A stretch of DNA of 33,520 nt. It comes from Deltaproteobacteria bacterium (GTDB taxonomy: Bacteria > Desulfobacterota > GWC2-55-46 > DRQE01). Of this stretch, positions 1 through 7,888 are shown one piece after another. The DNA is taken from positions 1-33,520 of the forward strand of contig WGEY01000074.1 of assembly GCA_015492495.1 (NCBI GenBank). The letters run 5' to 3'. Both the position numbers and the translations under genes were made by a program. Positions within the stretch are counted from its first letter, which is position 1; every line of letters begins with the position of its first letter. The notes below the pieces were generated by a model that had not been told where the DNA came from, searched no databases, and saw only the letters and a program-made list of their open reading frames with translations.

Positions 1-1314
1 GATGAAAGGCGGCTTTCGCTGATCCTCAAGGATGCCGAACGCTGCGAGGGGCTTTCGCTCGAACAATGCGCGGCGTTGCTCTCGGTGAAGGATCCGCGGC
101 TCCTTGAAAGGCTTGCGAGGTGCGCCGGCAGGGTCAAGCAGAAGGTCTTCGGCAAAAGGATAGTGCTCTTCGCACCGCTCTATCTGTCGAATCACTGCGC
201 GAACTCTTGCCTTTACTGCGGCTTCAGGAGCGCGAACAAGGAGTTGCCGAGAAAGGCGCTCTCGGAAGAGGAGGTCATCCGCGAGGCGGCGGCCCTCGAG
301 AAGATGGGCTTCAAGAGGGTGCTTCTCGTAACCGGCGAAGATCCGCTTCGCAGGCTCGATTATATCATGGACTCGGTGCGGGCCATATACAGGGATACCG
401 GAATCAGGATAGTCCATGTGAACGCCCCTCCCATGGACGTTGACGAACTCAGGGAGCTCAAAAAATCCGGCGTGGGTGTGTACCAGGTCTTCCAGGAGAC
501 TTACCACCGCCCGACCTACGCGGCCATGCACCCCGCCGGCCCGAAGAGCGACTACGGTTACCGGCTGAGGGCCATGGACAGGGCTATCCTGGCCGGATTC
601 GGTGATGTGGGGATCGGGGCGCTGCTCGGCCTGTACGACCACCGCTTCGACGCGCTATCGGCCATCGCCCACTCCAGGCACCTCTACAGCCGTTACGGCA
701 CCCACGCGCACACGCTGTCGGTGCCGAGGCTGCGTCCGGCCGCCGGCTCCGCCTTGATCCCCGAAGATGCGGCCCGCCACGCGGTCAGCGACGAGGAGTT
801 CAAAAAGGTCGTAGCCGTCTACCGGCTGGCCGTGCCGTCGGCAGGGGTGGTCGTCTCCACGAGGGAGCCGGTTCGGTTGCGTAACGAGCTCATACACGCG
901 GGGGCCTCACAGCTCAGCGCCGCCTCGCGCACCGATCCGGGGGGCTACACCGCCGATGAAAAGACCATCGAACAGTTCTCGACAAGCGACAGGCGCACCC
1001 TTGTGGAGGTGATGGTCTCGGTCCTCGAGGAAGGGGGGCTTCCGAGCCTCTGCACCACCTGTTACCGCACGGGCCGTGTGGGACCGGGCTTCACGGAGAT
1101 AACGAGCCGCGGGGAGATGCAGAAGTACTGCCAGGCGAACGCCCTCCTGACGCTCAAGGAATACATGCTCGACCATCCGGCGAAGGGCGGCAACGAGATC
1201 TTCGACGAGATCATCACCAAGGCCCTCGACGACATAAAGGAGCCGGAGATCAGGAAGAAGGTGACAAAGAGGCTTAAGGAACTCGAAAAGGGAAAGAGGG
1301 ATCTGTACCTGTAG
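1..1314 (+). CDS. hydG: HydG/ThiH-type radical SAM tyrosine lyase, 5' end cut by window
   Basis: The frame is open from base 1, so the true start lies outside; at least 437 residues are visible. A radical SAM CX3CX2C motif is encoded at 196-219 (Cys codons at 196, 208, 217). Near the C-terminus there is CX2CX22C (Cys codons at 1051, 1060, 1129). In HydG this second motif binds the auxiliary Fe-S cluster that forms CO and CN for the [FeFe]-hydrogenase H-cluster; E. coli-type ThiH lacks it. Both families split tyrosine with SAM to p-cresol and dehydroglycine, and ThiH passes dehydroglycine to ThiG. The gene lies 4 bases before thiS and leads a thiamine cluster, so context says ThiH role while sequence says HydG. 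No hydrogenase gene is visible here. Either it is a HydG-like enzyme serving thiazole synthesis, or a hydrogenase locus lies just upstream. The family is certain; the exact role is not. Confidence 0.82.
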   Translation, partial: DERRLSLILKDAERCEGLSLEQCAALLSVKDPRLLERLARCAGRVKQKVFGKRIVLFAPLYLSNHCANSCLYCGFRSANKELPRKALSEEEVIREAAALEKMGFKRVLLVTGEDPLRRLDYIMDSVRAIYRDTGIRIVHVNAPPMDVDELRELKKSGVGVYQVFQETYHRPTYAAMHPAGPKSDYGYRLRAMDRAILAGFGDVGIGALLGLYDHRFDALSAIAHSRHLYSRYGTHAHTLSVPRLRPAAGSALIPEDAARHAVSDEEFKKVVAVYRLAVPSAGVVVSTREPVRLRNELIHAGASQLSAASRTDPGGYTADEKTIEQFSTSDRRTLVEVMVSVLEEGGLPSLCTTCYRTGRVGPGFTEITSRGEMQKYCQANALLTLKEYMLDHPAKGGNEIFDEIITKALDDIKEPEIRKKVTKRLKELEKGKRDLYL

Positions 1315-1318
1315 GACG

Positions 1319-1519
1319 ATGAAGGTTCGCGTAAACGGCGAAGACATGGATATTGAAGAGGGGACTACCGTTGAATCCCTTCTCAGGAGACTCGGTGTCA
1401 ACACCCGGGGCGTCGCGGTCGAACGGAACGGGGAGATAGTGCCGCGTACAAGGCACTCCGCCACCGTGATAGAAGAGGGCGACTCGGTCGAGATAGTACG
1501 CATGGTCGGCGGCGGCTGA
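1319..1519 (+). CDS. thiS: Thiamine biosynthesis sulfur carrier protein ThiS
   Basis: 66-residue ubiquitin-fold protein ending in Gly-Gly-Gly. The C-terminal diglycine is adenylated and thiocarboxylated and then donates sulfur to ThiG for the thiazole ring. Size (about 65 residues), the N-terminal beta strand starting MKVRVNG, and the VEIVRMVGGG tail fit the family. It begins 4 bases after the HydG-like stop, which indicates co-transcription and probably translational coupling. No ThiF adenylyltransferase is seen in the window, so activation must come from a gene elsewhere. Confidence 0.95.
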   Translation: MKVRVNGEDMDIEEGTTVESLLRRLGVNTRGVAVERNGEIVPRTRHSATVIEEGDSVEIVRMVGGG

Positions 1520-1567
1520 CCCTTTTCTTTTCATGCACGGAAAATGCACACAAGGAGGATGTATACG

Positions 1568-2338
1568 ATGTCGGACAGACTGAAGATCGGAAACAGGGAG
1601 TTCGGCTCCCGCCTTATGGTGGGCACCGGCAAGTACGCCACCAACGAGGAGATGAAAGAGGCCCTCCGCGAATCGGGTGCAGAGGTCGTAACCGTGGCCG
1701 TAAGGAGGGTGAACCTCGACGGTTCGGGAGAATCACTCCTCGACCACATAGACACATCGAGGTACACGCTTCTTCCGAACACCGCGGGATGCTACACCGC
1801 TGAGGAGGCGGTAAGGACCGCACGGCTTGCAAGGGAGGCCCTGGAGACGGATCTTGTAAAGCTCGAGGTGATAGGGGATGAAAAGACGCTCTTTCCGGAC
1901 AACGAGGCCTTGCTCGAAGCGGCGAAGGTGCTCGTCAAGGAGGGTTTTACGGTTCTGCCCTATACAAACGACGACCCCATAATGGCGAAGAAGCTCGAGG
2001 ACCTGGGGTGCGCGGCGGTGATGCCGCTTGCAGCCCCCATCGGGAGCGGGCTGGGGATAAGGAACCCCTACAACATCCGCATAATACTCGAGACCGTGAA
2101 GGTGCCGGTTATAGTCGATGCCGGGGTCGGCACGGCGTCGGATGCGGCCGTCGCCATGGAGCTCGGCTGTGACGGTGTGCTCATGAATACCGGGATCGCC
2201 GGGGCCAAGGACCCGGTGAGGATGGCAAGGGCCATGAGGCTTGCCGTGGAGGCCGGCAGGCTCGCATACCTCTCCGGCAGGATCCCCAAAAAGCTCTATG
2301 CAACCGCCTCGAGCCCGCTGGAGGGGCTCATAGAATGA
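1568..2338 (+). CDS. thiG: Thiazole synthase ThiG
   Basis: 256-residue TIM-barrel enzyme that joins 1-deoxy-xylulose 5-phosphate, ThiS-thiocarboxylate sulfur and dehydroglycine into thiazole phosphate. The Schiff-base lysine lies in LVKLEVIGD, and the phosphate-binding segments [10 protein letters not shown] and [11 protein letters not shown] are intact. In-frame ATGs exist at 1544 and 1559. I chose 1568 because AAGGAGG at 1552-1558 sits 9 bases before it, whereas the ATG at 1559 directly follows the Shine-Dalgarno. The gene is 48 bases after thiS and shares its strand and codon style (AGG, ATA). The following 237 bases before lgt hold no gene. Confidence 0.96.
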   Translation: MSDRLKIGNREFGSRLMVGTGKYATNEEMKEALRESGAEVVTVAVRRVNLDGSGESLLDHIDTSRYTLLPNTAGCYTAEEAVRTARLAREALETDLVKLEVIGDEKTLFPDNEALLEAAKVLVKEGFTVLPYTNDDPIMAKKLEDLGCAAVMPLAAPIGSGLGIRNPYNIRIILETVKVPVIVDAGVGTASDAAVAMELGCDGVLMNTGIAGAKDPVRMARAMRLAVEAGRLAYLSGRIPKKLYATASSPLEGLIE

Positions 2339-2575
2339 ACCCAGCCGCCTGCGGCAGCGGGGTATCAGAAACCTCTATAAGTATGGTCGTGACGCAAGCG
2401 GCGGGGAATCGGACCCGCCCTGCGGGATTGAAGACCGTATTCCGCTTGTTGCGGCGCACTTCGTGCGGCCATGCCGGGGTGCGCGGATACGTGCAACGGG
2501 TGGGGACGATCAAGCCTTTTACACCTGAGGTCCACCTGCCGCATGCCGTGGAAGACCTCGGGAACGGAGGTAAGT
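2339..2575 (+). repeat. Gene-free spacer with palindromic dispersed-repeat-like sequence
   Basis: No convincing gene lies between thiG and lgt. The segment has short palindromes: CCGCctGCGG near 2345-2354, and an imperfect inverted pair in which CAAGCGG...GAAT near 2397-2410 is answered by ATTCCGCTTG near 2439-2448. The core GCAAGC.GCGGGGAAT recalls the CCGCAGCTTGCTGCGGGAAT palindrome at 15263-15282 in the other repeat-rich spacer, so both may belong to one dispersed family. It splits the thi cluster, but lgt has its own Shine-Dalgarno. I saw no TPP-riboswitch core here. The assignment as a repeat is by eye. Confidence 0.4.
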
Positions 2576-3346
2576 TTGCATCCGGTACTTTTTGAGTTCG
2601 GCCCCATACAGGTGCGCTTCTACGGCCTCATGTACGTGGTCGCCATAATAGTCGCCAGCTACCTCATAAGGTCGGAGGTGAGGAGAAAGGGTATCCCGCT
2701 TGTGGACGAAGAGGTGATGAACCTGATGCTGTGGACGGTCGTCGGCGGGATACTGGTTGCACGGCTCTACTACGTCGTCTTCAACTGGGGCTATTACAGC
2801 GCTTATCCACGCGAGATCCCGGCGGTATGGCACGGGGGATTGGCGATACACGGCGGCATACTCGGCGGCGTATCCGCGGCATGGCTCTATCTCAGGAGAA
2901 AGAAGGTGGCCTTCTGGAGGATGGCAGACGCCGTTGCACCTTCGCTCATCCTCGGACAGGCCTTCGGGCGCTTCGGAAACTTCATGAACGGCGATGCGCA
3001 CGGAAGACCGACCTCCATGCCCTGGGGGATCGTCTTCCCCCAGGAGAGCATAGCCGGAAGGGAGTTCCCCGGGATACCGATACACCCCACGATGCTCTAC
3101 GAGCTCGTGATCAACGTGGCGATATTCTGCTACCTCTGGTTCGTGATGAGAAAGAGGGAGCACAAGGACGGCTGTATATTCGCACTGTACATAATCCTGT
3201 ACTCGGCCGGAAGGTTCTTTGTGGAACACTTCAGGGCCGACAGCCTCATGATAGGACCCTTCAGGGCCGCCCAGGTGGTGAGTGCTGTGTTGATACTCAC
3301 GGCAGGCTCGATAATGGTTCGGAAAAGGCTCTGGACGACCGTATGA
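2576..3346 (+). CDS. lgt: Prolipoprotein diacylglyceryl transferase Lgt
   Basis: 256-residue inner-membrane enzyme that transfers diacylglyceryl from phosphatidylglycerol to the lipobox cysteine of prolipoproteins. It has several hydrophobic segments plus family motifs: HGGLAIHGGILGG, the signature GRFGNFMNGDAHGRPTSMPW, and HPTMLYE. The frame is open further upstream, but that extension is not Lgt-like. I place the start at TTG 2576 because GGAGG at 2566-2570 lies 5 bases before it and the product then begins with the typical LHPVLFEFGPIQVRFYG. Its stop overlaps the thiE start (ATGA). It has no thiamine role, so it is a passenger in the thi operon. Confidence 0.95.
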   Translation: MHPVLFEFGPIQVRFYGLMYVVAIIVASYLIRSEVRRKGIPLVDEEVMNLMLWTVVGGILVARLYYVVFNWGYYSAYPREIPAVWHGGLAIHGGILGGVSAAWLYLRRKKVAFWRMADAVAPSLILGQAFGRFGNFMNGDAHGRPTSMPWGIVFPQESIAGREFPGIPIHPTMLYELVINVAIFCYLWFVMRKREHKDGCIFALYIILYSAGRFFVEHFRADSLMIGPFRAAQVVSAVLILTAGSIMVRKRLWTTV

Positions 3347-3993
3347 CGAGGGACGTGGACTTCGGGCTCTACCTCATAACTGACAGGCGCCGGATCGGTG
3401 GAAGGGACCTCTGCGAGGTATTGAAGCAGGCCCTCGACGGCGGGATAAGGGCCGTCCAGTTGAGGGAAAAGGACCTTCCGGGCGGAGAGCTCTTCAGGCT
3501 CGCGGAACGGTTGAGGGCGTTGACCTTGAGCTACACCGCAAGGCTCTTCGTCAACGACAGGGTCGATGTGGCGCTTGCGGTGGATGCGGACGGCGTGCAC
3601 CTCGGACAGAGGAGTTTCTCGGCGACGGATGCGAGGCGACTCGTCGGGAAAGAGAGGCTCATCGGGGTTTCGACCCACAACATCGAAGAGGCGTTGAAGG
3701 CAGAGAGAGACGGCGCGGACTTCGTCACATTCGGCCCGGTCTACCATACGCCGTCAAAGGCGGCCTACGGGGAGCCGGTGGGGCTCGAACCCCTGGAGAG
3801 GGTCGTGAAGCTCCTCAAGATACCGGTCTTCGCCATAGGCGGGATCAAAAAGGACAATATCCGCGAGGTGCTCAATGCCGGAGCAGGCGGTGTGGCCCTC
3901 ATATCGGCTGTGCTGGAGAGCCCCGAGGTCCGTGGGAGCGCCGCAGGGATGATCGGGGAGTTGGGAATAAAAACACAAAGGAGTGGATCATGA
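3343..3993 (+). CDS. thiE: Thiamine phosphate synthase ThiE
   Basis: 216-residue TIM-barrel enzyme that condenses hydroxymethylpyrimidine pyrophosphate with thiazole phosphate to give thiamine monophosphate. Family motifs are YLITDRR at the N-terminus, VQLREKDLPGGEL, LFVNDRVDVALAVDADGVHLGQ split over two strands, GPVYHTPSKAAYG and the phosphate-binding AIGGIKKDNIREV. The frame continues far upstream as a shadow of lgt. The ATG at 3343 overlaps the lgt stop by ATGA and gives the normal length, so it is the start. It overlaps thiC in the same ATGA way, so lgt, thiE and thiC are translationally coupled. Confidence 0.95.
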   Translation: MTRDVDFGLYLITDRRRIGGRDLCEVLKQALDGGIRAVQLREKDLPGGELFRLAERLRALTLSYTARLFVNDRVDVALAVDADGVHLGQRSFSATDARRLVGKERLIGVSTHNIEEALKAERDGADFVTFGPVYHTPSKAAYGEPVGLEPLERVVKLLKIPVFAIGGIKKDNIREVLNAGAGGVALISAVLESPEVRGSAAGMIGELGIKTQRSGS

Positions 3994-5270
3994 CAAGGCT
4001 TGAGGAGGCCCGCCGGGGCAATATCACGGAGGAGATGAAGGAGGCGGCCCTGGCCGAGGGCGTTTGCGCCGAGCACATACGTGACGCCATGGCCGACGGC
4101 ACCGTCATCATAACCAGAAACCGGCTCCGTAGCCACATAAGGCCGCTTGCGATAGGCAGGGGGCTGAGGACCAAGATAAACGCCAACATAGGCTCTTCCG
4201 AGGACTGTGCAAGCCCCGAAGAGGAGCTTGAAAAGCTCCTGGCCGCGACGGAGGCCGGGGCCGACGCGGTCATGGACCTGTCGACGGGCGGAGACGTGAA
4301 CGCCATAAGAAGGCTCATACTGGACAACTCGCCCGTGCCGGTAGGAACCGTGCCCATATACCAGGCGGCCCTGGAGGCCAAGAACAAGGGGAAGTCGTTC
4401 GTTGAGCTCGAAGGCGAGGAGTTCTTCGAGGCGATAGAACGGCACGCCGCAGACGGCGTGGACTTCGTCACCGTTCACTGCGGCGTGACCATGGCCGCGG
4501 TGGACAGGATGGAAAAAGACGGCAGGATAATGGGTATCGTAAGCCGCGGTGGCGCGCTCACGGCCGAGTGGATGAAGTACAACAAAAAGGAGAACCCGCT
4601 CTACGAGGACTTTTCCCGCCTCGTCAAGATAGCGAAGAACTACGACATGGTCCTGAGCCTCGGCGACGGGATGAGGCCGGGCTGCCTTAAGGACGCCACC
4701 GACGGCGCCCAGATAGAGGAGCTCTCCACGCTCGGAGAGCTTGCGGCCGAGGCCGTCAAGGAGGGGGTGCAGGTCATGATAGAGGGACCGGGGCATGTGC
4801 CCATAGACCAGATAGAGGCCAACATACTTCTCCAGAAGCGGCTCTGCCACGGGGCGCCGTTCTATGTCCTCGGACCCCTTGTAACCGACATAGCGCCCGG
4901 CTATGACCATATCACATCCGCGATAGGCGGGGCGCTGGCGGCGGCCAAGGGGGCCGATTTTCTCTGCTACGTCACGCCCAGCGAGCACCTGAGGCTTCCT
5001 ACCGTGGATGACGTGAGAGAGGGGGTCATAGCATCGAGGATCGCGGCGCACGCCGGGGACATCGCAAAGAAGGTGCCAGGCGCCTTCGAGAGGGACGCAA
5101 GAATGAGCAGGGCGCGGAAGGCCCTTGACTGGGACGAGCAGATAAGGCTTTCGATAGACCCGGAAAGGGCCAGGACCCTGAGGGAGTCAAGCCCTCCCAT
5201 GGATACTGATGTGTGCACGATGTGCGGCAGCCTCTGTGCGATAAAGATCACGGCTTCAGGCGGAGATTAG
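3990..5270 (+). CDS. thiC: Phosphomethylpyrimidine synthase ThiC (short form)
   Basis: 426-residue radical SAM enzyme that rearranges aminoimidazole ribotide to HMP-phosphate. It has the ThiC core (VDFVTVHCGV, LSLGDGMRPGCL, EGPGHVP) and a C-terminal Fe-S motif encoded at 5213-5236. That motif reads C-TM-C-GSL-C, i.e. CX2CX3C, one residue shorter than the CX2CX4C of E. coli ThiC. It lacks the long N-terminal domain of the E. coli type. The ATG at 3990 overlaps the thiE stop and has AAGGAG upstream near 3977. Paralogues of this size (BzaA/B/F) make hydroxybenzimidazole for B12, but position in the thi cluster favours ThiC. The cluster ends here, convergent with the next gene. Confidence 0.93.
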   Translation: MTRLEEARRGNITEEMKEAALAEGVCAEHIRDAMADGTVIITRNRLRSHIRPLAIGRGLRTKINANIGSSEDCASPEEELEKLLAATEAGADAVMDLSTGGDVNAIRRLILDNSPVPVGTVPIYQAALEAKNKGKSFVELEGEEFFEAIERHAADGVDFVTVHCGVTMAAVDRMEKDGRIMGIVSRGGALTAEWMKYNKKENPLYEDFSRLVKIAKNYDMVLSLGDGMRPGCLKDATDGAQIEELSTLGELAAEAVKEGVQVMIEGPGHVPIDQIEANILLQKRLCHGAPFYVLGPLVTDIAPGYDHITSAIGGALAAAKGADFLCYVTPSEHLRLPTVDDVREGVIASRIAAHAGDIAKKVPGAFERDARMSRARKALDWDEQIRLSIDPERARTLRESSPPMDTDVCTMCGSLCAIKITASGGD

Positions 5271-5304
5271 GGGGCGCTGTTACGCCGCGGCGAAGGTACA
5301 CCGG

Positions 5305-6756
5305 CTAGGTGTTTTCATGAAGGGGGGAGACAACCACCCGGTTCTTCCCCGTACTCTTGGCCTCGTAGAGCGCCCTGTCGGCCGAGTTCACGAGGTCTTC
5401 GGGCTTCCGCATCCTTTCGTGCGGATACGAGGCCACGCCGATGCTCACGGTTATCCTTTCATCGGTAAGCCCTCCATAGCTCTGGGCCTCGACCGACCGC
5501 CTTATCCTCTCGGCCTCCTCGGCGGCGCCGCTCATGGGCGTCTGGGGAAGTATCACCGCGATCTCCTCGCCGCCGTAGCGCGCGGCGAGGTCTATCTTCC
5601 TTACGCTTCTCTTTATAAGCGCGGATATCTCCTTGAGTACGGCGTCGCCCTTTCTGTGGCCGTAACTGTCGTTTATGCGCTTGAAGTCGTCTATGTCCAT
5701 CAATATGAGCGAGAGGTCGGTCTTGTACCGCATGGCCCTCTCGAACTCCTCTTCGAGCCTGGTGTAGAAGAAGTTGTGGTTGTAGAGGGTCGTGAGCTGG
5801 TCGGTTATGGACAGCTCGCGGAGGTATTCCTTCTCCTTGACCACCTTCTCGAAGAGCTTTGCGTTCTTGAGCGCCTGGCACGAGGCGTTCGCTACTATCT
5901 GGCAGAACTCTATCTCACGCTTGGTGAAGCCTCCGTCCCTTCTCCTCGCCCGCAGAAACAGGGTCCCGAGCACCCTCTCCTTGAAGACTATGGGCACGAC
6001 CAGGATGCTCGTGCTCTCAAGCTCCTTTATCAGCCCCTTCACCTCGTGCATCAGCGGGTGGTTTACCATGTCGGTGAGGGCGAGCGTGGTCCGCGTCCTT
6101 ATGACCTCGCGGATCTCCGGATACTTTCTCAGGTCGATCTTTAGATCCCTTACGTTGGGGTCTTCGTGCGATACGAGCACGTACCCCTCTTCGTCGTCCG
6201 CGATCAGGACTATGGAACACCGCGTGGCGCCTATTACGTCGGCGACCTTGTCCACTATGACTTCGAGTATCTGTGAGGCATCGAGCGTGCCCCCTATGGC
6301 CGTGGTTATCTCGAGTATGGTCTCGAGATCCCTGTTGTCCCGTTCGACCTCCTCGTAGAACTCCACGATCCTCAGCTGGGCCCTTATCCTGGCGAGGAGC
6401 TCGAGCTCGTCCACGGGCTTCACTATGAAGTCATCGGCCCCCTTTGCGAGCGCGTCCGCTATCACGCTCTTCTCGTCCCTGCTCGAAACGATCACCACCG
6501 AAGGCCTCGACGGCAGGTCCATGGACCTGACGGCCTCGCATACCTCCACGCCCCCGATGCCAGGCATTACGAGGTCGAGCAGGATCAGGTCGGGGTGCCA
6601 CTCCTGTGCGGCCTCGATCGCCTCCCTGCCGTCCCTTGCACGCCGTGTGACAAAACCGCTGGAACGAACCGTGTTCTCCAGCATCGTACCGGTCAGCTCG
6701 TCGTCCTCGACTATGAGAATCTTTCTCGCGGTACCGTCCATCGTCATATCAGCCAC
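5305..6756 (-). CDS. Response regulator diguanylate cyclase (REC-GAF-GGDEF)
   Basis: 483-residue cytoplasmic signalling protein. Residues about 12-130 form a receiver domain (acidic pair ED at 17-18, phospho-acceptor Asp61 in LILLDLVMPG, Lys in FIVKPVDE). About 145-300 form a GAF-like sensor and 320-480 a GGDEF domain with active-site GGEEI and an RxxD product-inhibition site (RKID) five residues before it. It should make cyclic di-GMP under control of an unlinked sensor kinase; no kinase is adjacent. Starts are uncertain: GTG 6756, ATG 6747 and ATG 6741 are in frame and none has a strong Shine-Dalgarno (AAGTGG lies just before 6747). It is convergent with thiC and divergent from tRNA-Thr. 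Confidence 0.93.
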   Translation of the reverse strand: MADMTMDGTARKILIVEDDELTGTMLENTVRSSGFVTRRARDGREAIEAAQEWHPDLILLDLVMPGIGGVEVCEAVRSMDLPSRPSVVIVSSRDEKSVIADALAKGADDFIVKPVDELELLARIRAQLRIVEFYEEVERDNRDLETILEITTAIGGTLDASQILEVIVDKVADVIGATRCSIVLIADDEEGYVLVSHEDPNVRDLKIDLRKYPEIREVIRTRTTLALTDMVNHPLMHEVKGLIKELESTSILVVPIVFKERVLGTLFLRARRRDGGFTKREIEFCQIVANASCQALKNAKLFEKVVKEKEYLRELSITDQLTTLYNHNFFYTRLEEEFERAMRYKTDLSLILMDIDDFKRINDSYGHRKGDAVLKEISALIKRSVRKIDLAARYGGEEIAVILPQTPMSGAAEEAERIRRSVEAQSYGGLTDERITVSIGVASYPHERMRKPEDLVNSADRALYEAKSTGKNRVVVSPLHENT

Positions 6757-6785
6757 TTATATATATCGCGCAACATACACGGAAC

Positions 6786-6814
6786 TTGACAAAAACCCTT
6801 CATTAACTTACTCT
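6786..6814 (+). promoter_or_regulatory. Sigma70-type promoter of tRNA-Thr
   Basis: TTGACA at 6786-6791, a 17-base spacer, and TACTCT at 6809-6814. Transcription would start about 6820, a few bases before the tRNA. The -35 is perfect and the -10 is weak, as in many tRNA promoters. Confidence 0.6.
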
Positions 6815-6825
6815 ATATCTCTGAA

Positions 6826-6900
<75 letters not shown>

Positions 6901-6915
6901 TAATTCCGATCACAG

Positions 6916-6963
6916 AAAAAGGGGTACGGCTCCTCCGGGTATCCCCGGGCCGTCCCCCCTTTT
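6916..6963 (+). terminator. Bidirectional intrinsic terminator
   Basis: AAAAGGGG (6917-6924) pairs with CCCCTTTT (6956-6963), and inside it ACGGC pairs with GCCGT (6949-6953). The T-run at the right serves tRNA-Thr. The A-run at the left becomes a T-run on the minus strand and can end the operon that finishes at 7025. Confidence 0.8.
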
Positions 6964-7024
6964 CAGTGTCATTCCTCTTTTGTTCGTCTTGCAGCCATTT
7001 TGTTCGTTCAGAGCTCTTTCAGAT

Positions 7025-7795
7025 CTACTCCTCCTTCATCTCAAGGAGCTGTAAGAGGTCCTTGGCATCCAGGTAGCCCGGAAACAGCCTGCCGTCCGGG
7101 AATATGACCGCAGGTGTGCCCCTGATGCCGAGCTCCTTGGCAAGCCTTATGTTGTCGTCGACGGCCTCTGTATCGCACTCCGCAGGGGGCAGTTTCTTGC
7201 CCGCAAAGGCGTCCTCAAGGAGCTTTACCGACTTCGCGCAGACGATGGCCTTTGATTTGCTGTACGCCTCCGGGTGGGTCGGCAGGGGATAGAGCTTTAT
7301 GAAGAAGGCGATGTCCTTCCTCTCCTTAACTATCTTTTTTATCTCCTTGTGGAACTTGGCGCAGTATGGGCAGTCGGGGTCGTCGAAGACGATGAACCTG
7401 TTTGCGGCATTCCTGTCACCTACCACGATGGCGTCATCGAGCGGGATCTTCTGCGTGTCGACCTTTCTCAGCTTCGGGGGCTTCCCTATCTCGGCAAGCG
7501 GCACGAAGCTTATCCTGCCCTGGACAAGGTACTCCTTCCCGTAGTCTATGAATACCTTGAACTTCTGATCACCCTGCATTATCTCGACGGCCCACAGCCC
7601 CTTCACGGGGCTCGTCCTTATGTCGGTCACCTGTGCATTGAACTTTCGTGTCTTCAGGAGCTCGTCGGCCTCCTTGCGCGTGAGCGAGTGACAGTCCCTG
7701 CAGTCCCCGGCGCAACCCTTGCCCTGAAAGGCGAGGGCAGGGGTCGATGCGAGGAGCAAAACCAGCAACACCGTACCTGCCATGTATCTGAGCAT
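7025..7795 (-). CDS. DsbC-like thiol-disulfide isomerase with CXXCH motif
   Basis: 256-residue exported protein. A signal peptide (hydrophobic core about 6-20, cut near ALA-F at 22) is followed at once by C28 and a CRDCH motif (C32, C35, H36), which matches the c-type heme attachment signature. A DsbC/G-type N-terminal region leads to a thioredoxin fold with CPYC (142-145) and the cis-Pro loop GIRGTP. The family reshuffles or oxidises periplasmic disulfides. ATG 7795 was chosen because GGAGG lies just before it and the signal peptide then starts at residue 1. It is last in the dap operon, 93 bases after dapB. The CXXCH may bind heme or may be an extra redox pair. Confidence 0.88.
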   Translation of the reverse strand: MLRYMAGTVLLVLLLASTPALAFQGKGCAGDCRDCHSLTRKEADELLKTRKFNAQVTDIRTSPVKGLWAVEIMQGDQKFKVFIDYGKEYLVQGRISFVPLAEIGKPPKLRKVDTQKIPLDDAIVVGDRNAANRFIVFDDPDCPYCAKFHKEIKKIVKERKDIAFFIKLYPLPTHPEAYSKSKAIVCAKSVKLLEDAFAGKKLPPAECDTEAVDDNIRLAKELGIRGTPAVIFPDGRLFPGYLDAKDLLQLLEMKEE

Positions 7796-7888
7796 CGTAC
7801 CTCCATCTCTGTTCCGGCCGTCACAGGCGCTTGTCCCGCGCGGCCTCGTTTGATAACCTCGCGGCATGCAACTCCGTTGCACACCGCC

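Noticed and set aside
2339-2575. Possible TPP riboswitch in the thi cluster
   Set aside because: No CTGAGA-type core or matching 3' half was found. If a TPP riboswitch exists it should precede the HydG-like gene, outside the window.
3765-5051. 428-codon open frame antisense to thiE/thiC
   Set aside because: It mirrors thiC and thiE, has no recognisable domain and no Shine-Dalgarno, and its composition is what GC-rich third positions produce on the opposite strand.
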